A stretch of 64,000 nucleotides of DNA from NCBI RefSeq assembly GCF_010548275.1, contig NZ_JAAGLT010000017.1, positions 62,001 through 126,000 on the forward strand, written 5' to 3'. Of the stretch, positions 8,037 through 15,860 are shown in pieces. The translations under genes were made by a program, and so were the position numbers. Numbering within the stretch: position 1 is the first letter of the stretch; the number at the start of each line of letters is the position of its first letter. The notes under the pieces were generated by a model. It was not told where the DNA came from and ran no database searches. It was given only the letters and a program-made list of their open reading frames with translations. The DNA comes from Streptomyces sp. SID12488 (GTDB lineage: Bacteria; Actinomycetota; Actinomycetes; Streptomycetales; Streptomycetaceae).

Positions 8037-8969
8037 CTACGCCAGGTTGCCGCTGCCGCTTGCGTGTGCCCGGCCGAAGGCGCCCCGAAGCAGGGCGCGG
8101 AAGGCGTCGGCCGCGGGCGCGGTCTCGCCGGTGCGGCGGACGACCGAGATCGTCCGGCGGAGGTCGCCCGGTTCCAGCAGTCGGGTCCCGACCGGTGTGA
8201 CCGCCGTCCGCGCGACCATCTCCGGTACGACCGCCACCCCGAGCCCCGCGCTGACCAGCGCGCACACCAGGGCGTACCCCGGCGTCGCCACCAGCACCGA
8301 CGGGGTGGCGCCGGCCCGGGCGAGGGCCGCCTCCACGCCCTGGCGGGGCGGATGGTCCGGCGCCATGCTGATCAGCGGCTGGCCCGCCAGCTCGGCCAGT
8401 GGCAGCCGCGACGGGTCCCCGGCCAGCACATGGCCGGGCGCGGTCACCAGGACCAGCTCCTCGACCAGGACCGGCTCGGCGGTGACCGACGCGGGCAACG
8501 GCGCGGAAGCGGCCGGTTCGTAGGTGTGCGTGAGCGCGAGATCGACCTCCCCGGCAGCCACAGCGGCCACTCCGGCCAGCGGTTCGTAGTCCGCGACGGA
8601 CAGCTCCACGTCCGGATGGGCCCGGCGGAACGCGCTCAGCACCGGCGGCAGCAACTGGATGCCGGCCGTCTGGAAGGTGCCCAACCGCAGCGCGCCGCCC
8701 GACAGGCCGGTGAGCCCGGCGAGTTCGTGCCGGGCCCGGTCCAGCTCGTCCAGCACTCGACGGGCCCGCACGACCAGCAGCTCGCCCGCCGGTGTGAGCC
8801 GGGCGCCCCGGTGATGCCGTACGAGCAGAGCGGTGCCCGTCTCCCGCTCCAGTTTGGCGAGTTGCTGCGACAGCGCGGGCGGTGTGTAGCCGAGGCGCTC
8901 GGCGGCGCGGGTGATGGACCCGGCCTCGGCGACCGCCACGAGGGCGGCGAGGCGGGTGGGGTCGTACAT
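8037..8969 (-). CDS. LysR-family transcriptional regulator
   Basis: 310 aa: N-terminal winged helix (LAALVAVAEAGSITRAAERL, PPALSQQLAKLE) and a LysR substrate-binding domain (GALRLGTFQTAGIQLLPPVL). Start at ATG 8969. Divergently transcribed from a LysE-type exporter 130 nt away, so it probably controls that exporter in response to an amino acid or related compound (inference from LysR/LysE pairs such as LysG/LysE). The last residues are Ala/Ser/Gly-rich and unstructured. Confidence 0.9.
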   Translation of the reverse strand: MYDPTRLAALVAVAEAGSITRAAERLGYTPPALSQQLAKLERETGTALLVRHHRGARLTPAGELLVVRARRVLDELDRARHELAGLTGLSGGALRLGTFQTAGIQLLPPVLSAFRRAHPDVELSVADYEPLAGVAAVAAGEVDLALTHTYEPAASAPLPASVTAEPVLVEELVLVTAPGHVLAGDPSRLPLAELAGQPLISMAPDHPPRQGVEAALARAGATPSVLVATPGYALVCALVSAGLGVAVVPEMVARTAVTPVGTRLLEPGDLRRTISVVRRTGETAPAADAFRALLRGAFGRAHASGSGNLA

Positions 8970-9023
8970 CCGGCTGCTCCAGGTACAGAAGAGACGGGAG
9001 GCCGACGGGAGGCCATGGCCGAG

Positions 9024-9040
9024 GCTTAACGGTTGCTTAA
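9024..9040. promoter_or_regulatory. Direct repeat in LysR/LysE intergenic region
   Basis: GCTTAA repeated with an 11-bp period (9024-9029 and 9035-9040), one helical turn, in the gap between the divergent lysR and lysE genes. A plausible regulator contact site; no experimental basis. Confidence 0.3.
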
Positions 9041-9099
9041 GGCAGACCCAGGATATTCGACATACCTGCTGAAGGCTGCCTCCGGGCACGCTGGACGCC

Positions 9100-9738
9100 A
9101 TGGACGCACAGCTCATCGCTTTCACCGGGGTCGCCGCGGGCATGGTCGCCATGCCGGGCGCCGATTTCACCGTCGTCGTGCGCAACGCACTCGTCTCCCG
9201 GCGGGCCGGGGTCGTGTGCGCGCTGGGGGTCACCGGTGGGCTGCTGCTGCACACCGCGCTGGCCGTCGCCGGTGTCGGAGCCGTACTCACGGGGGTGCCC
9301 GCGCTCTTCCGCGCACTGCAACTGCTGGGCGGGGGCTACGTGCTGTACCTCGGGGCGCGGACGCTGTGGTCGCTGCGCGGGCCCCGGGTGGCGGCGGCCG
9401 AGGAGGCGCGGACCGCCGTACGTCCGTGGCGGCAGGGCTTCGTCACCAACGCGCTCAATCCCAAGGCGCCCATCACGTTCCTGAGTCTGCTGCCGCAGTT
9501 CGTGCCGGCGGACGGTCCCGCGCTGCCCCGGACGCTGCTGCTCGCGCTGATCATCGTGGCGCTGGCCCTGGTGTGGTTCCCGGCGGTGGCGCTCCTGGTG
9601 GACCGGCTCGGCCGGTGGCTGCGTCGGCCGCGGGCTGCCCGTGCCGTCGAGGCGGTCACCGGCACCGCGCTGACGGGCCTCGGTGCGCTGCTCCTGCTGG
9701 AGCCGCTTCTGTCACTGCTGTCGCCTCTGTCGCTGTGA
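9100..9738 (+). CDS. LysE-family amino-acid exporter
   Basis: 212 aa integral membrane protein with about six hydrophobic segments. Family traits: N-terminal AMPGADFTVVVRNALVSRRA (the LysE/RhtB PGP-like motif appears as MPGAD) and FVTNALNPKAPITFLSLLPQF in the middle. Exports amino acids or derivatives across the cytoplasmic membrane; substrate not predictable. Likely regulated by the divergent LysR gene. Followed by a strong hairpin shared with the convergent NlpC gene. Confidence 0.9.
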   Translation: MDAQLIAFTGVAAGMVAMPGADFTVVVRNALVSRRAGVVCALGVTGGLLLHTALAVAGVGAVLTGVPALFRALQLLGGGYVLYLGARTLWSLRGPRVAAAEEARTAVRPWRQGFVTNALNPKAPITFLSLLPQFVPADGPALPRTLLLALIIVALALVWFPAVALLVDRLGRWLRRPRAARAVEAVTGTALTGLGALLLLEPLLSLLSPLSL

Positions 9739-9750
9739 CGGGTCCCGGGC

Positions 9751-9783
9751 CGGGACGGCGGCCTGCCTACAGCCGCCGTCCCG
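9751..9783. terminator. Strong bidirectional hairpin between lysE and nlpC/P60 gene
   Basis: Perfect 12-bp arms CGGGACGGCGGC (9751-9762) and GCCGCCGTCCCG (9772-9783) with a 9-nt loop. It sits between two convergent genes and can stop transcription from both sides; no U-run, as is common in streptomycetes. Confidence 0.75.
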
Positions 9784-9794
9784 CCCCGGGGAGG

Positions 9795-10268
9795 TCAGCT
9801 GACCCGGCCGTACCAGACGCTCTTCGTCCAGATCTTCTGGAGCTTCACGACTTCCCCGGTCTTCGGGGAGTGCCAGATCTTTCCCTTCCCGGCATAGATG
9901 CCCACGTGGTAGACGTTCGAGCCCGAGTGGAAGAAGACCAGGTCTCCGCTTTTACGGCTCTTGGCGGCGATGTGCTTGGTCTTGTTGTACTGGGCCGCCG
10001 CTGTACGCGGCAGGGACTTGCCCGCCTTCTTGAACGAATACTGCGTAAGACCGGAGCAGTCGAACCTCTTCGGTCCCGCGGCCCCGTACTTGTACGGGGA
10101 GCCCTTCTTGGAGGCCGCGATCTGGAGTGCCTTCGTCGGCGGTGTGATCGCCGCGGCGTCGGTCGCGACGCCCGGGATCACCAGGCTGCCGCCCACGGCG
10201 GCGAGCGTGAGAGCCGAAGCCGTACCGGCCCTGCTCATCAGCGACGGGACACGATTGAGCGCAGACAT
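9795..10268 (-). CDS. Secreted NlpC/P60 cell-wall hydrolase
   Basis: 157 aa from ATG 10268 (MSALNRVPSLMSRAGTASAL), with a signal peptide of about 45 residues ending near ATDAAA. The catalytic domain shows the Cys in RFDCSGLTQYSFKKAG and the His in NVYHVGIYAG, so it should cleave peptidoglycan stem peptides (D-Glu/DAP bond or similar). No LysM or SH3 domain; a minimal hydrolase. Its leader carries a c-di-AMP riboswitch, consistent with family knowledge that ydaO RNAs control wall hydrolases in actinomycetes. Confidence 0.93.
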   Translation of the reverse strand: MSALNRVPSLMSRAGTASALTLAAVGGSLVIPGVATDAAAITPPTKALQIAASKKGSPYKYGAAGPKRFDCSGLTQYSFKKAGKSLPRTAAAQYNKTKHIAAKSRKSGDLVFFHSGSNVYHVGIYAGKGKIWHSPKTGEVVKLQKIWTKSVWYGRVS

Positions 10269-10275
10269 GCGTAAC

Positions 10276-10480
10276 CCTTCGTCAGCCGCCTGTGAAGGAT
10301 GACCTGTCGGATTCGGGCTGACAAAGTTGCCCGGCCGCTGACGCGGCTTCACCCCAAGGGCTGCTCGGCCCGGTCATGGCGTGACCGTTCCGGCGACCCG
10401 TCGTGCCTGGGTCCTCCACTCCTGCCGATGCACATCTGTCGACCGGTCATCCAGGCGGCGGCAGGACTCGGCGTCCGCCC
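10276..10480 (-). ncRNA. Cyclic di-AMP riboswitch (ydaO/yuaA leader)
   Basis: On the minus strand, in 5'-3' order: GGAGTGGAGGACCCAGGC, TTGGGGTGAAGCCGCG (10342-10357) and CAGCCCGAATCCGACAGG (10304-10321), the conserved blocks of the ydaO class. The closing helix is visible: 10445-10459 pairs with 10285-10292 and 10297-10304 around a TGAA bulge. The RNA ends ~8 nt before the nlpC/P60 start codon region. In this class ligand binding turns expression off (established for ydaO RNAs). Boundaries are approximate. Confidence 0.88.
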
Positions 10481-10834
10481 GGATCGCCCCGCCTCTTGTG
10501 GCGGGGGCTTGTCGTCAGGAAGGGATCTTGGCTCATGTAAGTAGGAAAATCCCAATGGAATCGGGGCTTTGTGGCGTTACTCACCGCTGGCCCATTCGGG
10601 TGGACACCCGTACCCCCGCGCGACTTTCGAGGGGGTCGCGCACCCCCGGACCAGGGCTTGAGCGGTCTCGTTTCGGTTACGAACTACGCGCGTCGCGCAA
10701 GCCGAACGGGACGCTCGGGGGAGCCGCGACTACTCCAAACAGGGGATGCCATGCGGTCACTTCCCGCCCCGTTCCGGACGGTCGGTCACCGCGACACGAG
10801 GGCCCGCCGGGCACGGCTCCGCCGACCGGGTGAG
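10481..10834. other. Intergenic region upstream of the riboswitch
   Basis: No supported gene. It should hold the promoter of the riboswitch-nlpC transcript (minus strand). Two perfect hairpins: CCCCGCC-TCTTGT-GGCGGGG (10487-10506), in the RNA leader just 5' of the aptamer, and GGGGGT-CGCGC-ACCCCC (10631-10647). An AT-richer patch at 10535-10560 is the best place for a -10, but no convincing consensus was found. Confidence 0.5.
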
Positions 10835-11143
10835 TCAACTGGCGGGCTCACGCGGAACGGTGACGCGCGCCGTGCGGCGCTCCCCGTCGAGGACGCGCAG
10901 CGCACGCGCCAGAGTGTGGGCGTGCACCTCGGCCTCACCCCGTTGATGCATCAACTCCAGCGCGTCCCGCAGCGCCACCGCCTTGGCGACCAGCGCCTGC
11001 GCGGCCCGCAGACCGCGGTACGTGTCGCCGTGGTACGCCGGGTTGATACGGCCGAGCAGATCGGCCACTTCGAGGTAACGGTCGATCAGCTCGCCCTCCG
11101 CGCGCGTCAGTGCGGGCAGCGGAGGCAGTTCGGGCGGAAGCAT
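10835..11143 (-). CDS. Small hypothetical protein encoded downstream of clpP
   Basis: 102 aa starting MLPPELPPLPALTRAEGELI at ATG 11143, only 8 nt after the clpP stop on the same strand, with ribosome-site bases inside the end of clpP. Mostly helical and charged (RYLEVADLLGRINPAYHGDT, AVALRDALELMHQRGEAEVH); no signal peptide or membrane segment. Probably co-transcribed with clpP and could be a ClpP-associated factor, but I recognise no family. Confidence 0.7.
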   Translation of the reverse strand: MLPPELPPLPALTRAEGELIDRYLEVADLLGRINPAYHGDTYRGLRAAQALVAKAVALRDALELMHQRGEAEVHAHTLARALRVLDGERRTARVTVPREPAS

Positions 11144-11150
11144 CGGCGGC

Positions 11151-11795
11151 TCACCTCGTGCCGGGGGCGGGGGGCGAGGACTTGCGGCTGGGCACGATCC
11201 GGTCCACCAGGCCGTATTCCAGGGCGGCCTGGGCATCGAGGATCTTGTCGCGCTCGATGTCCGCAGAGACCTGCGCCGGGCTCTGTCCGGTGTGCCGTAC
11301 GAGCAGTTCCTCCAGCAGGTTACGGACCCGGCCCAACTCCTGGGCCTGAATCGCGAGATCGCTGGCCTGTCCATGGATCGGCTCGGACAGCGAGGGCTGG
11401 TGGATGAGGACCCGGGCCCCCGGCAGCGCGCTGCGCTTGCCCGGCGTGCCCGCGGCCAGCAGTACGGCCGCAGCGGAGGCCGCCTGCCCCAGGCAGATCG
11501 TCTCCACCTCGCAGGTCACGTACTGCATCGTGTCGTAGATCGCCGTCATCGCGCTGAACGAGCCGCCGGGGGAGTTGATGTAGAGCGAGATGTCGCGGTC
11601 CGGCGCCAGGTATTCGAGATGCATGAACTGGGCCATCACGTCGTTCGCCGAGATGTCGTCGACCGGGGTTCCGAGAAAGACGATCCGCTCCTCCAGGAGC
11701 TTGGAGTACGGATCGAGTGTCCGGCTCCCGGCACTGGTGCGTTCGGTGAACTCGGGCAGGACGTAGCGGGCTGACGGGTCGTCGCTGTCGTTCAT
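11151..11795 (-). CDS. clpP: ATP-dependent Clp protease proteolytic subunit (paralogue)
   Basis: 214 aa serine peptidase. Catalytic triad visible: Ser in CLGQAASAAAVLLAAG, His in ARVLIHQPSL, and an Asp in the ERDKILDAQAALEYGLVDRI region. N-terminal part has INSPGGSFSAMTAIYDTMQY. Streptomyces genomes carry several clpP genes; the essential clpP1P2 pair lies next to clpX, which is absent here, so this is a secondary paralogue (ClpP3/ClpP5-like, inference). Start ATG 11795. C-terminal tail SRKSSPPAPGTR is short and disordered. Confidence 0.92.
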   Translation of the reverse strand: MNDSDDPSARYVLPEFTERTSAGSRTLDPYSKLLEERIVFLGTPVDDISANDVMAQFMHLEYLAPDRDISLYINSPGGSFSAMTAIYDTMQYVTCEVETICLGQAASAAAVLLAAGTPGKRSALPGARVLIHQPSLSEPIHGQASDLAIQAQELGRVRNLLEELLVRHTGQSPAQVSADIERDKILDAQAALEYGLVDRIVPSRKSSPPAPGTR

Positions 11796-12294
11796 GGCGC
11801 GCGCCTCCTCGGTGGCTTCCGTCAAAAATGTACAGGACGTACAGAGTCTGACGCGAGGGCTCCGCGAGGTGCTCGCTGACAGCGAAAACCCCCGGGGAGC
11901 GCGCGGCTGCTCCACGGGTTTTCGGTGCCGGCTTCGGGCGGAGGTCAGATGGGCGGGGCCTCGGTCGGCCTGCCGTAGAGGGTGAGCGCCGGCCGGCCGC
12001 GGGAGGTGGCGATCTCGTTTCCGTTCGGGAGGGTCACCGCAGACTCGGAGGCGGTCGCGGCCGTGTTCTCCGCCGCCTCCGTACTCTCGCCGGCCTGGGT
12101 CGGCTCACTGGTGGCAAGGACGGCCCCCGCCGCAGCCGAACCCGAGTACCCCCTCCTGGTTGCCGTGCTGGTTCCCGTACATATGTGTCATGCGCGCGCT
12201 CTACTTGATTCGTAGGGATGAGTCCCCTTCGGCGGTGCTGAACGAGATCGTCCGCTCTGCGGGGGTGTCTGAGGGCGGGTCTAAGCTGGAACAC
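11796..12294. other. Intergenic region upstream of clpP, with hairpin 11884-11923
   Basis: No supported gene in ~500 nt. Just upstream of clpP is an AT-richer stretch with AAAATGTACAGGACGTACAG (two GTACAG-like half sites, 11824-11843), a candidate promoter/operator. At 11884-11923 is an inverted repeat GAAAACCC...GGGTTTTC with inner GGGGAGC/GCTCC pairing, terminator-like. Further right, the minus strand has a short open frame ending near 11948 without a start codon, possibly a remnant. Confidence 0.45.
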
Positions 12295-12570
12295 ATGGCC
12301 TACGAGATTCCGGTGACGCAAGCCAGGGCTGAACTCGCCGACCTGATCAACAAGGTGGTGTACGGCGGTGAGCGCGTCGTCGTGACGCGGCACGGCAAGC
12401 CCCTCGTCGCCCTGGTCTCCGCGGCCGATCTGGAGCGCCTCGACGAGCTGGACGCGGCGGAGGAGCAGGTCGTCAGCGCGGTCTCCAGCGTCAGGGACGT
12501 CGCCGCCGTGCCCGTCGAACGGCAGAGGTTCGGTATCGCGGCGGAGCATCGCGGGCCCGGAGCCCGCTGA
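12295..12570 (+). CDS. Phd/YefM-family antitoxin, orphan
   Basis: 91 aa starting MAYEIPVTQARAELADLINK, then VVYGGERVVVTRHGKPLVAL, the classic Phd/YefM DNA-binding fold. Such antitoxins bind and neutralise RelE- or Doc-type toxins and autoregulate the operon. No toxin gene is present on either side: the next plus-strand gene is ureA, 920 nt away. The start lacks a Shine-Dalgarno; a TAAGCT at 12282-12287 would place transcription start at or near the ATG, suggesting a leaderless message. A longer in-frame extension upstream exists but has no family similarity. Confidence 0.85.
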   Translation: MAYEIPVTQARAELADLINKVVYGGERVVVTRHGKPLVALVSAADLERLDELDAAEEQVVSAVSSVRDVAAVPVERQRFGIAAEHRGPGAR

Positions 12571-12659
12571 GCGGACGGGCAGGTTGGCGGGCGGTCCACA
12601 GGGGCGGTTTCCCGTTCGGCGGCGGCTGTGACCGCAGGCTCCAGCGGGACGGCTCGCCT

Positions 12660-12990
12660 CCGCGTCGCGTGGACTGACACCGGCATCGGGCCGCGGGGAC
12701 GACACCGACGGTCCGGGGCGGGGCGCCGGATCCACAGGACCGCGCAGCCTGTTCGGTGATCGCCCGCTGGAGGGGCTGGGCGGCGACGGGGGTCGTCGCC
12801 GTTGCGTTGAGTGGCTTCGGGCCCTGGGCGGTGACGACGACGGCACCGTATACGGTCCTGTTCGCGATGGCGTCCCGGGCGGCGGCCTCGTCGGCGTAGC
12901 GGTGGATCTCGAACTGCCCTCGTGTGCTTTGGCTGCCGCTCGACCGACGGCAGGTCGCGGGGTGCGATGCGGGCGGCGGGCCGGATGACG
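12660..12990 (-). pseudogene. Decayed fragment of a YhgE/ABC-permease-like membrane protein
   Basis: Minus-strand translation gives FEIHRYADEAAARDAI then NRTVYGAVVV, and further on TPVAAQPLQRAITEQA, a pattern I associate with the extracytoplasmic part of actinobacterial YhgE/Pip-type or ABC-2-type membrane proteins. The preceding segment (IAPRDLPSVERQP) is in a different frame, so a frameshift lies near 12918. No transmembrane helices or start codon remain. A relic; identity from remembered sequence patterns only. Confidence 0.5.
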
Positions 12991-13490
12991 GCCCGGATGA
13001 CGGCCCAGACGGTCGGTGCCGCCATGACGACTGCGGAGGGGGACGGATCGCCGCCCGCCATTGGCATCGAGGTGCTGCAGGGGGATTCGGCGGCAGGCCC
13101 GAGGCCGTCGGCGAGCAGAACCTGCCCTCGCTGCGGGACGTGATCGAGGGCGAGGCGATGCTCAGGATGCCGGTATTGGGCCGAGACGGCGGTCGGCGGC
13201 AGGTTGTCGAAAGTGCTCGACGAGGACCACGCCGAGGTCAGCGAGCCTCGGGTGCGAGTGGCCGAACGCTGTCGTGAAGTCCGGATGGTGCGCGCCGAGC
13301 ACGGGCGGCCCCGCTTTCGAGGAGCCGAACGGGTCGCGGACCGGGGGATCGCGGGTCGGTCGATCACAGGCCGGTTAACGTCCTTGAAACCCTGGCCAAC
13401 TAGCGTGCCCATCTCGCCACCAGCGGTTTTGGTGGCATCGGGCCAACCGGACCCCGCACGGTCCGGAGCGAGGATGTGAGGTGGGAAGCC
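12991..13490. other. Intergenic region upstream of ureA
   Basis: Open frames exist on both strands but none has a recognisable domain, good ribosome site or normal codon use; the stretch looks like further decayed coding DNA between the membrane-protein relic and the urease operon. A urease promoter should lie at its right end (13370-13480); TTGAAA (13384) and TAGCGT (13401) are too close together to call. Confidence 0.4.
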
Positions 13491-13793
13491 GTGCAACTGA
13501 CCCCGCACGAGCAGGAGAGGCTGCTGATCCATGTGGCGGCGGACGTGGCCGAGAAGCGCCGGGCCCGTGGGCTCAGGCTGAACCATCCCGAGGCGGTCGC
13601 GCTGATCACCTCGCACATCCTCGAGGGCGCCCGTGACGGACGTACGGTCGCCGAGTTGATGTCCTCCGGACGGAAGCTGCTGACCAGGGAGGACGTCATG
13701 GAGGGCATCCCCGAGATGATCCATGACGTCCAGGTCGAGGCGACCTTCCCGGACGGCACCAAGCTCGTCACCGTCCACGACCCGATCGTCTGA
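13491..13793 (+). CDS. ureA: Urease gamma subunit
   Basis: 100 aa structural subunit of nickel urease (urea to ammonia and CO2). Reads LTPHEQERLLIHVAADVAEK at the start and ends PDGTKLVTVHDPIV, matching UreA across its length. Start taken as GTG 13491 behind GAGGTGGGAAGCC; an upstream ATG (13476) would add five unusual residues. First gene of ureABCFGD; 14 nt before ureB. Confidence 0.95.
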   Translation: MQLTPHEQERLLIHVAADVAEKRRARGLRLNHPEAVALITSHILEGARDGRTVAELMSSGRKLLTREDVMEGIPEMIHDVQVEATFPDGTKLVTVHDPIV

Positions 13794-13807
13794 GGGGAGG
13801 GGCTGCC

Positions 13808-14119
13808 GTGATTCCCGGAGAGATCCTGTTCGCCGACGGACCCGTTGTGTACAACGAGGGCCGCGAGGTCACGTCGATGACCGTGCTGAACGCCGCCGAC
13901 CGGCCCGTCCAGGTCGGTTCCCACTACCACTTCGCCGAGGCCAACCCGGGCCTGGAGTTCGACCGCGCGGCAGCGCGCGGCAAGCGGCTCAACATCGCCG
14001 CCGGCACCGCCGTGCGCTTCGAACCCGGGATCCCTGTCGACGTAGAACTCGTTCCGCTCGCCGGCGCGCGCATCGTGCCCGGACTGCGCGGGGAGACCGG
14101 AGGTGCCCTCGATGCCTGA
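13808..14119 (+). CDS. ureB: Urease beta subunit
   Basis: 103 aa from GTG 13808 (IPGEILFADGPVVYNEGREV). Contains the UreB core VGSHYHFAEANPGLEFDRA and the AAGTAVRFEPG loop. Assembles with UreA and UreC into the apoenzyme. Its last codons overlap the start of ureC by 8 nt, implying coupled translation. Confidence 0.95.
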   Translation: MIPGEILFADGPVVYNEGREVTSMTVLNAADRPVQVGSHYHFAEANPGLEFDRAAARGKRLNIAAGTAVRFEPGIPVDVELVPLAGARIVPGLRGETGGALDA

Positions 14120-15833
14120 GATCTCGCGTGCCGCTTACGCCGACCTGTTCGGCCCCACCACCGGCGACCGGATCCGGCTCGCCGACACCGACCTGCTGAT
14201 CGAGATCGAGGAGGACCGCAGCGGCGGTCCCGGACTCGCCGGTGACGAGGCGGTGTTCGGCGGCGGCAAGGTCATCCGCGAATCCATGGGCCAGGCCCGC
14301 GCTACGCGCGCAGACGGCACCCCGGACACGGTCATCACGGGCGCGGTGATCGTCGACCACTGGGGGATCATCAAGGCCGACATCGGCATTCGCGACGGCC
14401 GCATCACCGGCATCGGCAAGGCGGGCAACCCCGACACGATGGACGGGATCCACCCGGACCTGGTCATTGGTCCGGAGACCGAGATCATCGCGGGCAACGG
14501 CCGGATCGTGACGGCGGGCGCCATCGACGCGCACGTCCACCTGATCTGCCCGCAGATCGCCGACGAGGCGCTCGCGTCGGGCATCACGACCATCGTCGGT
14601 GGCGGTACGGGCCCGGCCGAGGGTTCGAAGGCGACGACGGTGACCCCAGGTCCCTGGCACCTCGCCCGGATGCTGGAGGCGATGGAGCAGTACCCGCTCA
14701 ACTTCGGTCTGCTCGGCAAGGGCAACACCGTTTCGCACGACGCGATGCTCTCCCAGATCCGCGGCGGCGCCCTCGGCCTGAAGATCCACGAGGACTGGGG
14801 CTCGACCCCGGCGGCCATCGACGCGGCCCTGACCGTCGCCGACCGCACGGGCATCCAGGTCGCCATCCACACGGACACCCTCAACGAGGCCGGATTCGTC
14901 GCGGACACGCTCGCCGCGATCGCGGGCCGGGGTATCCACGCCTACCACACCGAGGGTGCGGGCGGCGGGCACGCGCCGGACATCATGTCCGTGGTCTCCG
15001 AGCCGCACGTCCTGCCGAGTTCGACCAACCCGACGCGGCCGTACACCGTCAACACGGCCGACGAACACCTCGACATGCTGATGGTCTGCCATCACCTGAA
15101 CCCGTCGGTGCCGGAGGACCTGGCGTTCGCCGAGTCGCGCATCCGGCCGTCGACGATCGGGGCGGAGGACATCCTGCACGACCTGGGCGCGATCTCGATC
15201 ATCTCGTCCGACGCACAGGCCATGGGACGGGTCGGCGAGGTCATCATGCGGACCTGGCAGACGGCCCATGTGATGAAACGGCGGCGGGGGGCTCTGCCGG
15301 GCGACGGCAGCGCCGACAACCATCGGGTCCGTCGATATGTCGCCAAGTACACGATCAACCCGGCCCTCGCGCAGGGCCTCGCGAGGGAGATCGGCTCCGT
15401 GGAGACGGGCAAGCTCGCCGACCTCGTTCTCTGGGAGCCCGCCTTCTTCGGCGTCAAGCCGCATCTCGTCATCAAGGGCGGGCAGATCGCGTACGCGCAG
15501 ATGGGCGACGCGAACGCCTCGATCCCGACTCCGCAGCCGATCCTGCCCCGGCCGATGTTCGGGGCGATCGGGCGGGCCCCGGCGTCCAACTCGTTCAACT
15601 TTGTCGCCCAGTTGGCGATCGAGGACGGGCTGCCGGAGCGCCTTCAGCTCGGCAAGCGGTTCGTCGCGATCGAGTCGACCCGTGCGGTGACCAAGGCCGA
15701 CATGCGGGAGAACGACGCGCGTCCGGACGTGAAGATCAACCCCGACAGCTTCGCCGTGCACATCGACGGGGAGCTGGTCGAGGCCACTCCGGCCGCCGAA
15801 CTGCCCATGGCCCAGCGGTACTTCCTCTTCTGA
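14112..15833 (+). CDS. ureC: Urease alpha (catalytic) subunit
   Basis: 573 aa, full length. Nickel ligands and active-site features are present: AIDAHVHLICPQ (HxH), the carbamylated Lys in GGALGLKIHEDWG, and the mobile-flap Cys/His in MVCHHLNPSVPEDLAFAESR. Start chosen as ATG 14112 because GGAGG lies 8 nt upstream; a GTG at 14103 is the alternative. The C-terminus ends AELPMAQRYFLF as in functional ureases. Confidence 0.96.
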   Translation: MPEISRAAYADLFGPTTGDRIRLADTDLLIEIEEDRSGGPGLAGDEAVFGGGKVIRESMGQARATRADGTPDTVITGAVIVDHWGIIKADIGIRDGRITGIGKAGNPDTMDGIHPDLVIGPETEIIAGNGRIVTAGAIDAHVHLICPQIADEALASGITTIVGGGTGPAEGSKATTVTPGPWHLARMLEAMEQYPLNFGLLGKGNTVSHDAMLSQIRGGALGLKIHEDWGSTPAAIDAALTVADRTGIQVAIHTDTLNEAGFVADTLAAIAGRGIHAYHTEGAGGGHAPDIMSVVSEPHVLPSSTNPTRPYTVNTADEHLDMLMVCHHLNPSVPEDLAFAESRIRPSTIGAEDILHDLGAISIISSDAQAMGRVGEVIMRTWQTAHVMKRRRGALPGDGSADNHRVRRYVAKYTINPALAQGLAREIGSVETGKLADLVLWEPAFFGVKPHLVIKGGQIAYAQMGDANASIPTPQPILPRPMFGAIGRAPASNSFNFVAQLAIEDGLPERLQLGKRFVAIESTRAVTKADMRENDARPDVKINPDSFAVHIDGELVEATPAAELPMAQRYFLF

Positions 15834-15860
15834 CGAGGAAGTTCTGATGAGGAGGTTGCG

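Noticed and set aside
10480..10560. Second riboswitch aptamer 5' of the c-di-AMP element
   Set aside because: Only a simple hairpin is present; none of the conserved ydaO or other riboswitch blocks recur.
11982..12215. A 77-aa plus-strand open frame between clpP and the antitoxin
   Set aside because: No ribosome site, no recognised domain, unusual composition; its end overlaps the likely antitoxin promoter.
12034..12846. Minus-strand open frame across the antitoxin region
   Set aside because: Arg/Pro-rich translation without family similarity; it is opposite the Phd/YefM gene, which has clear homology.
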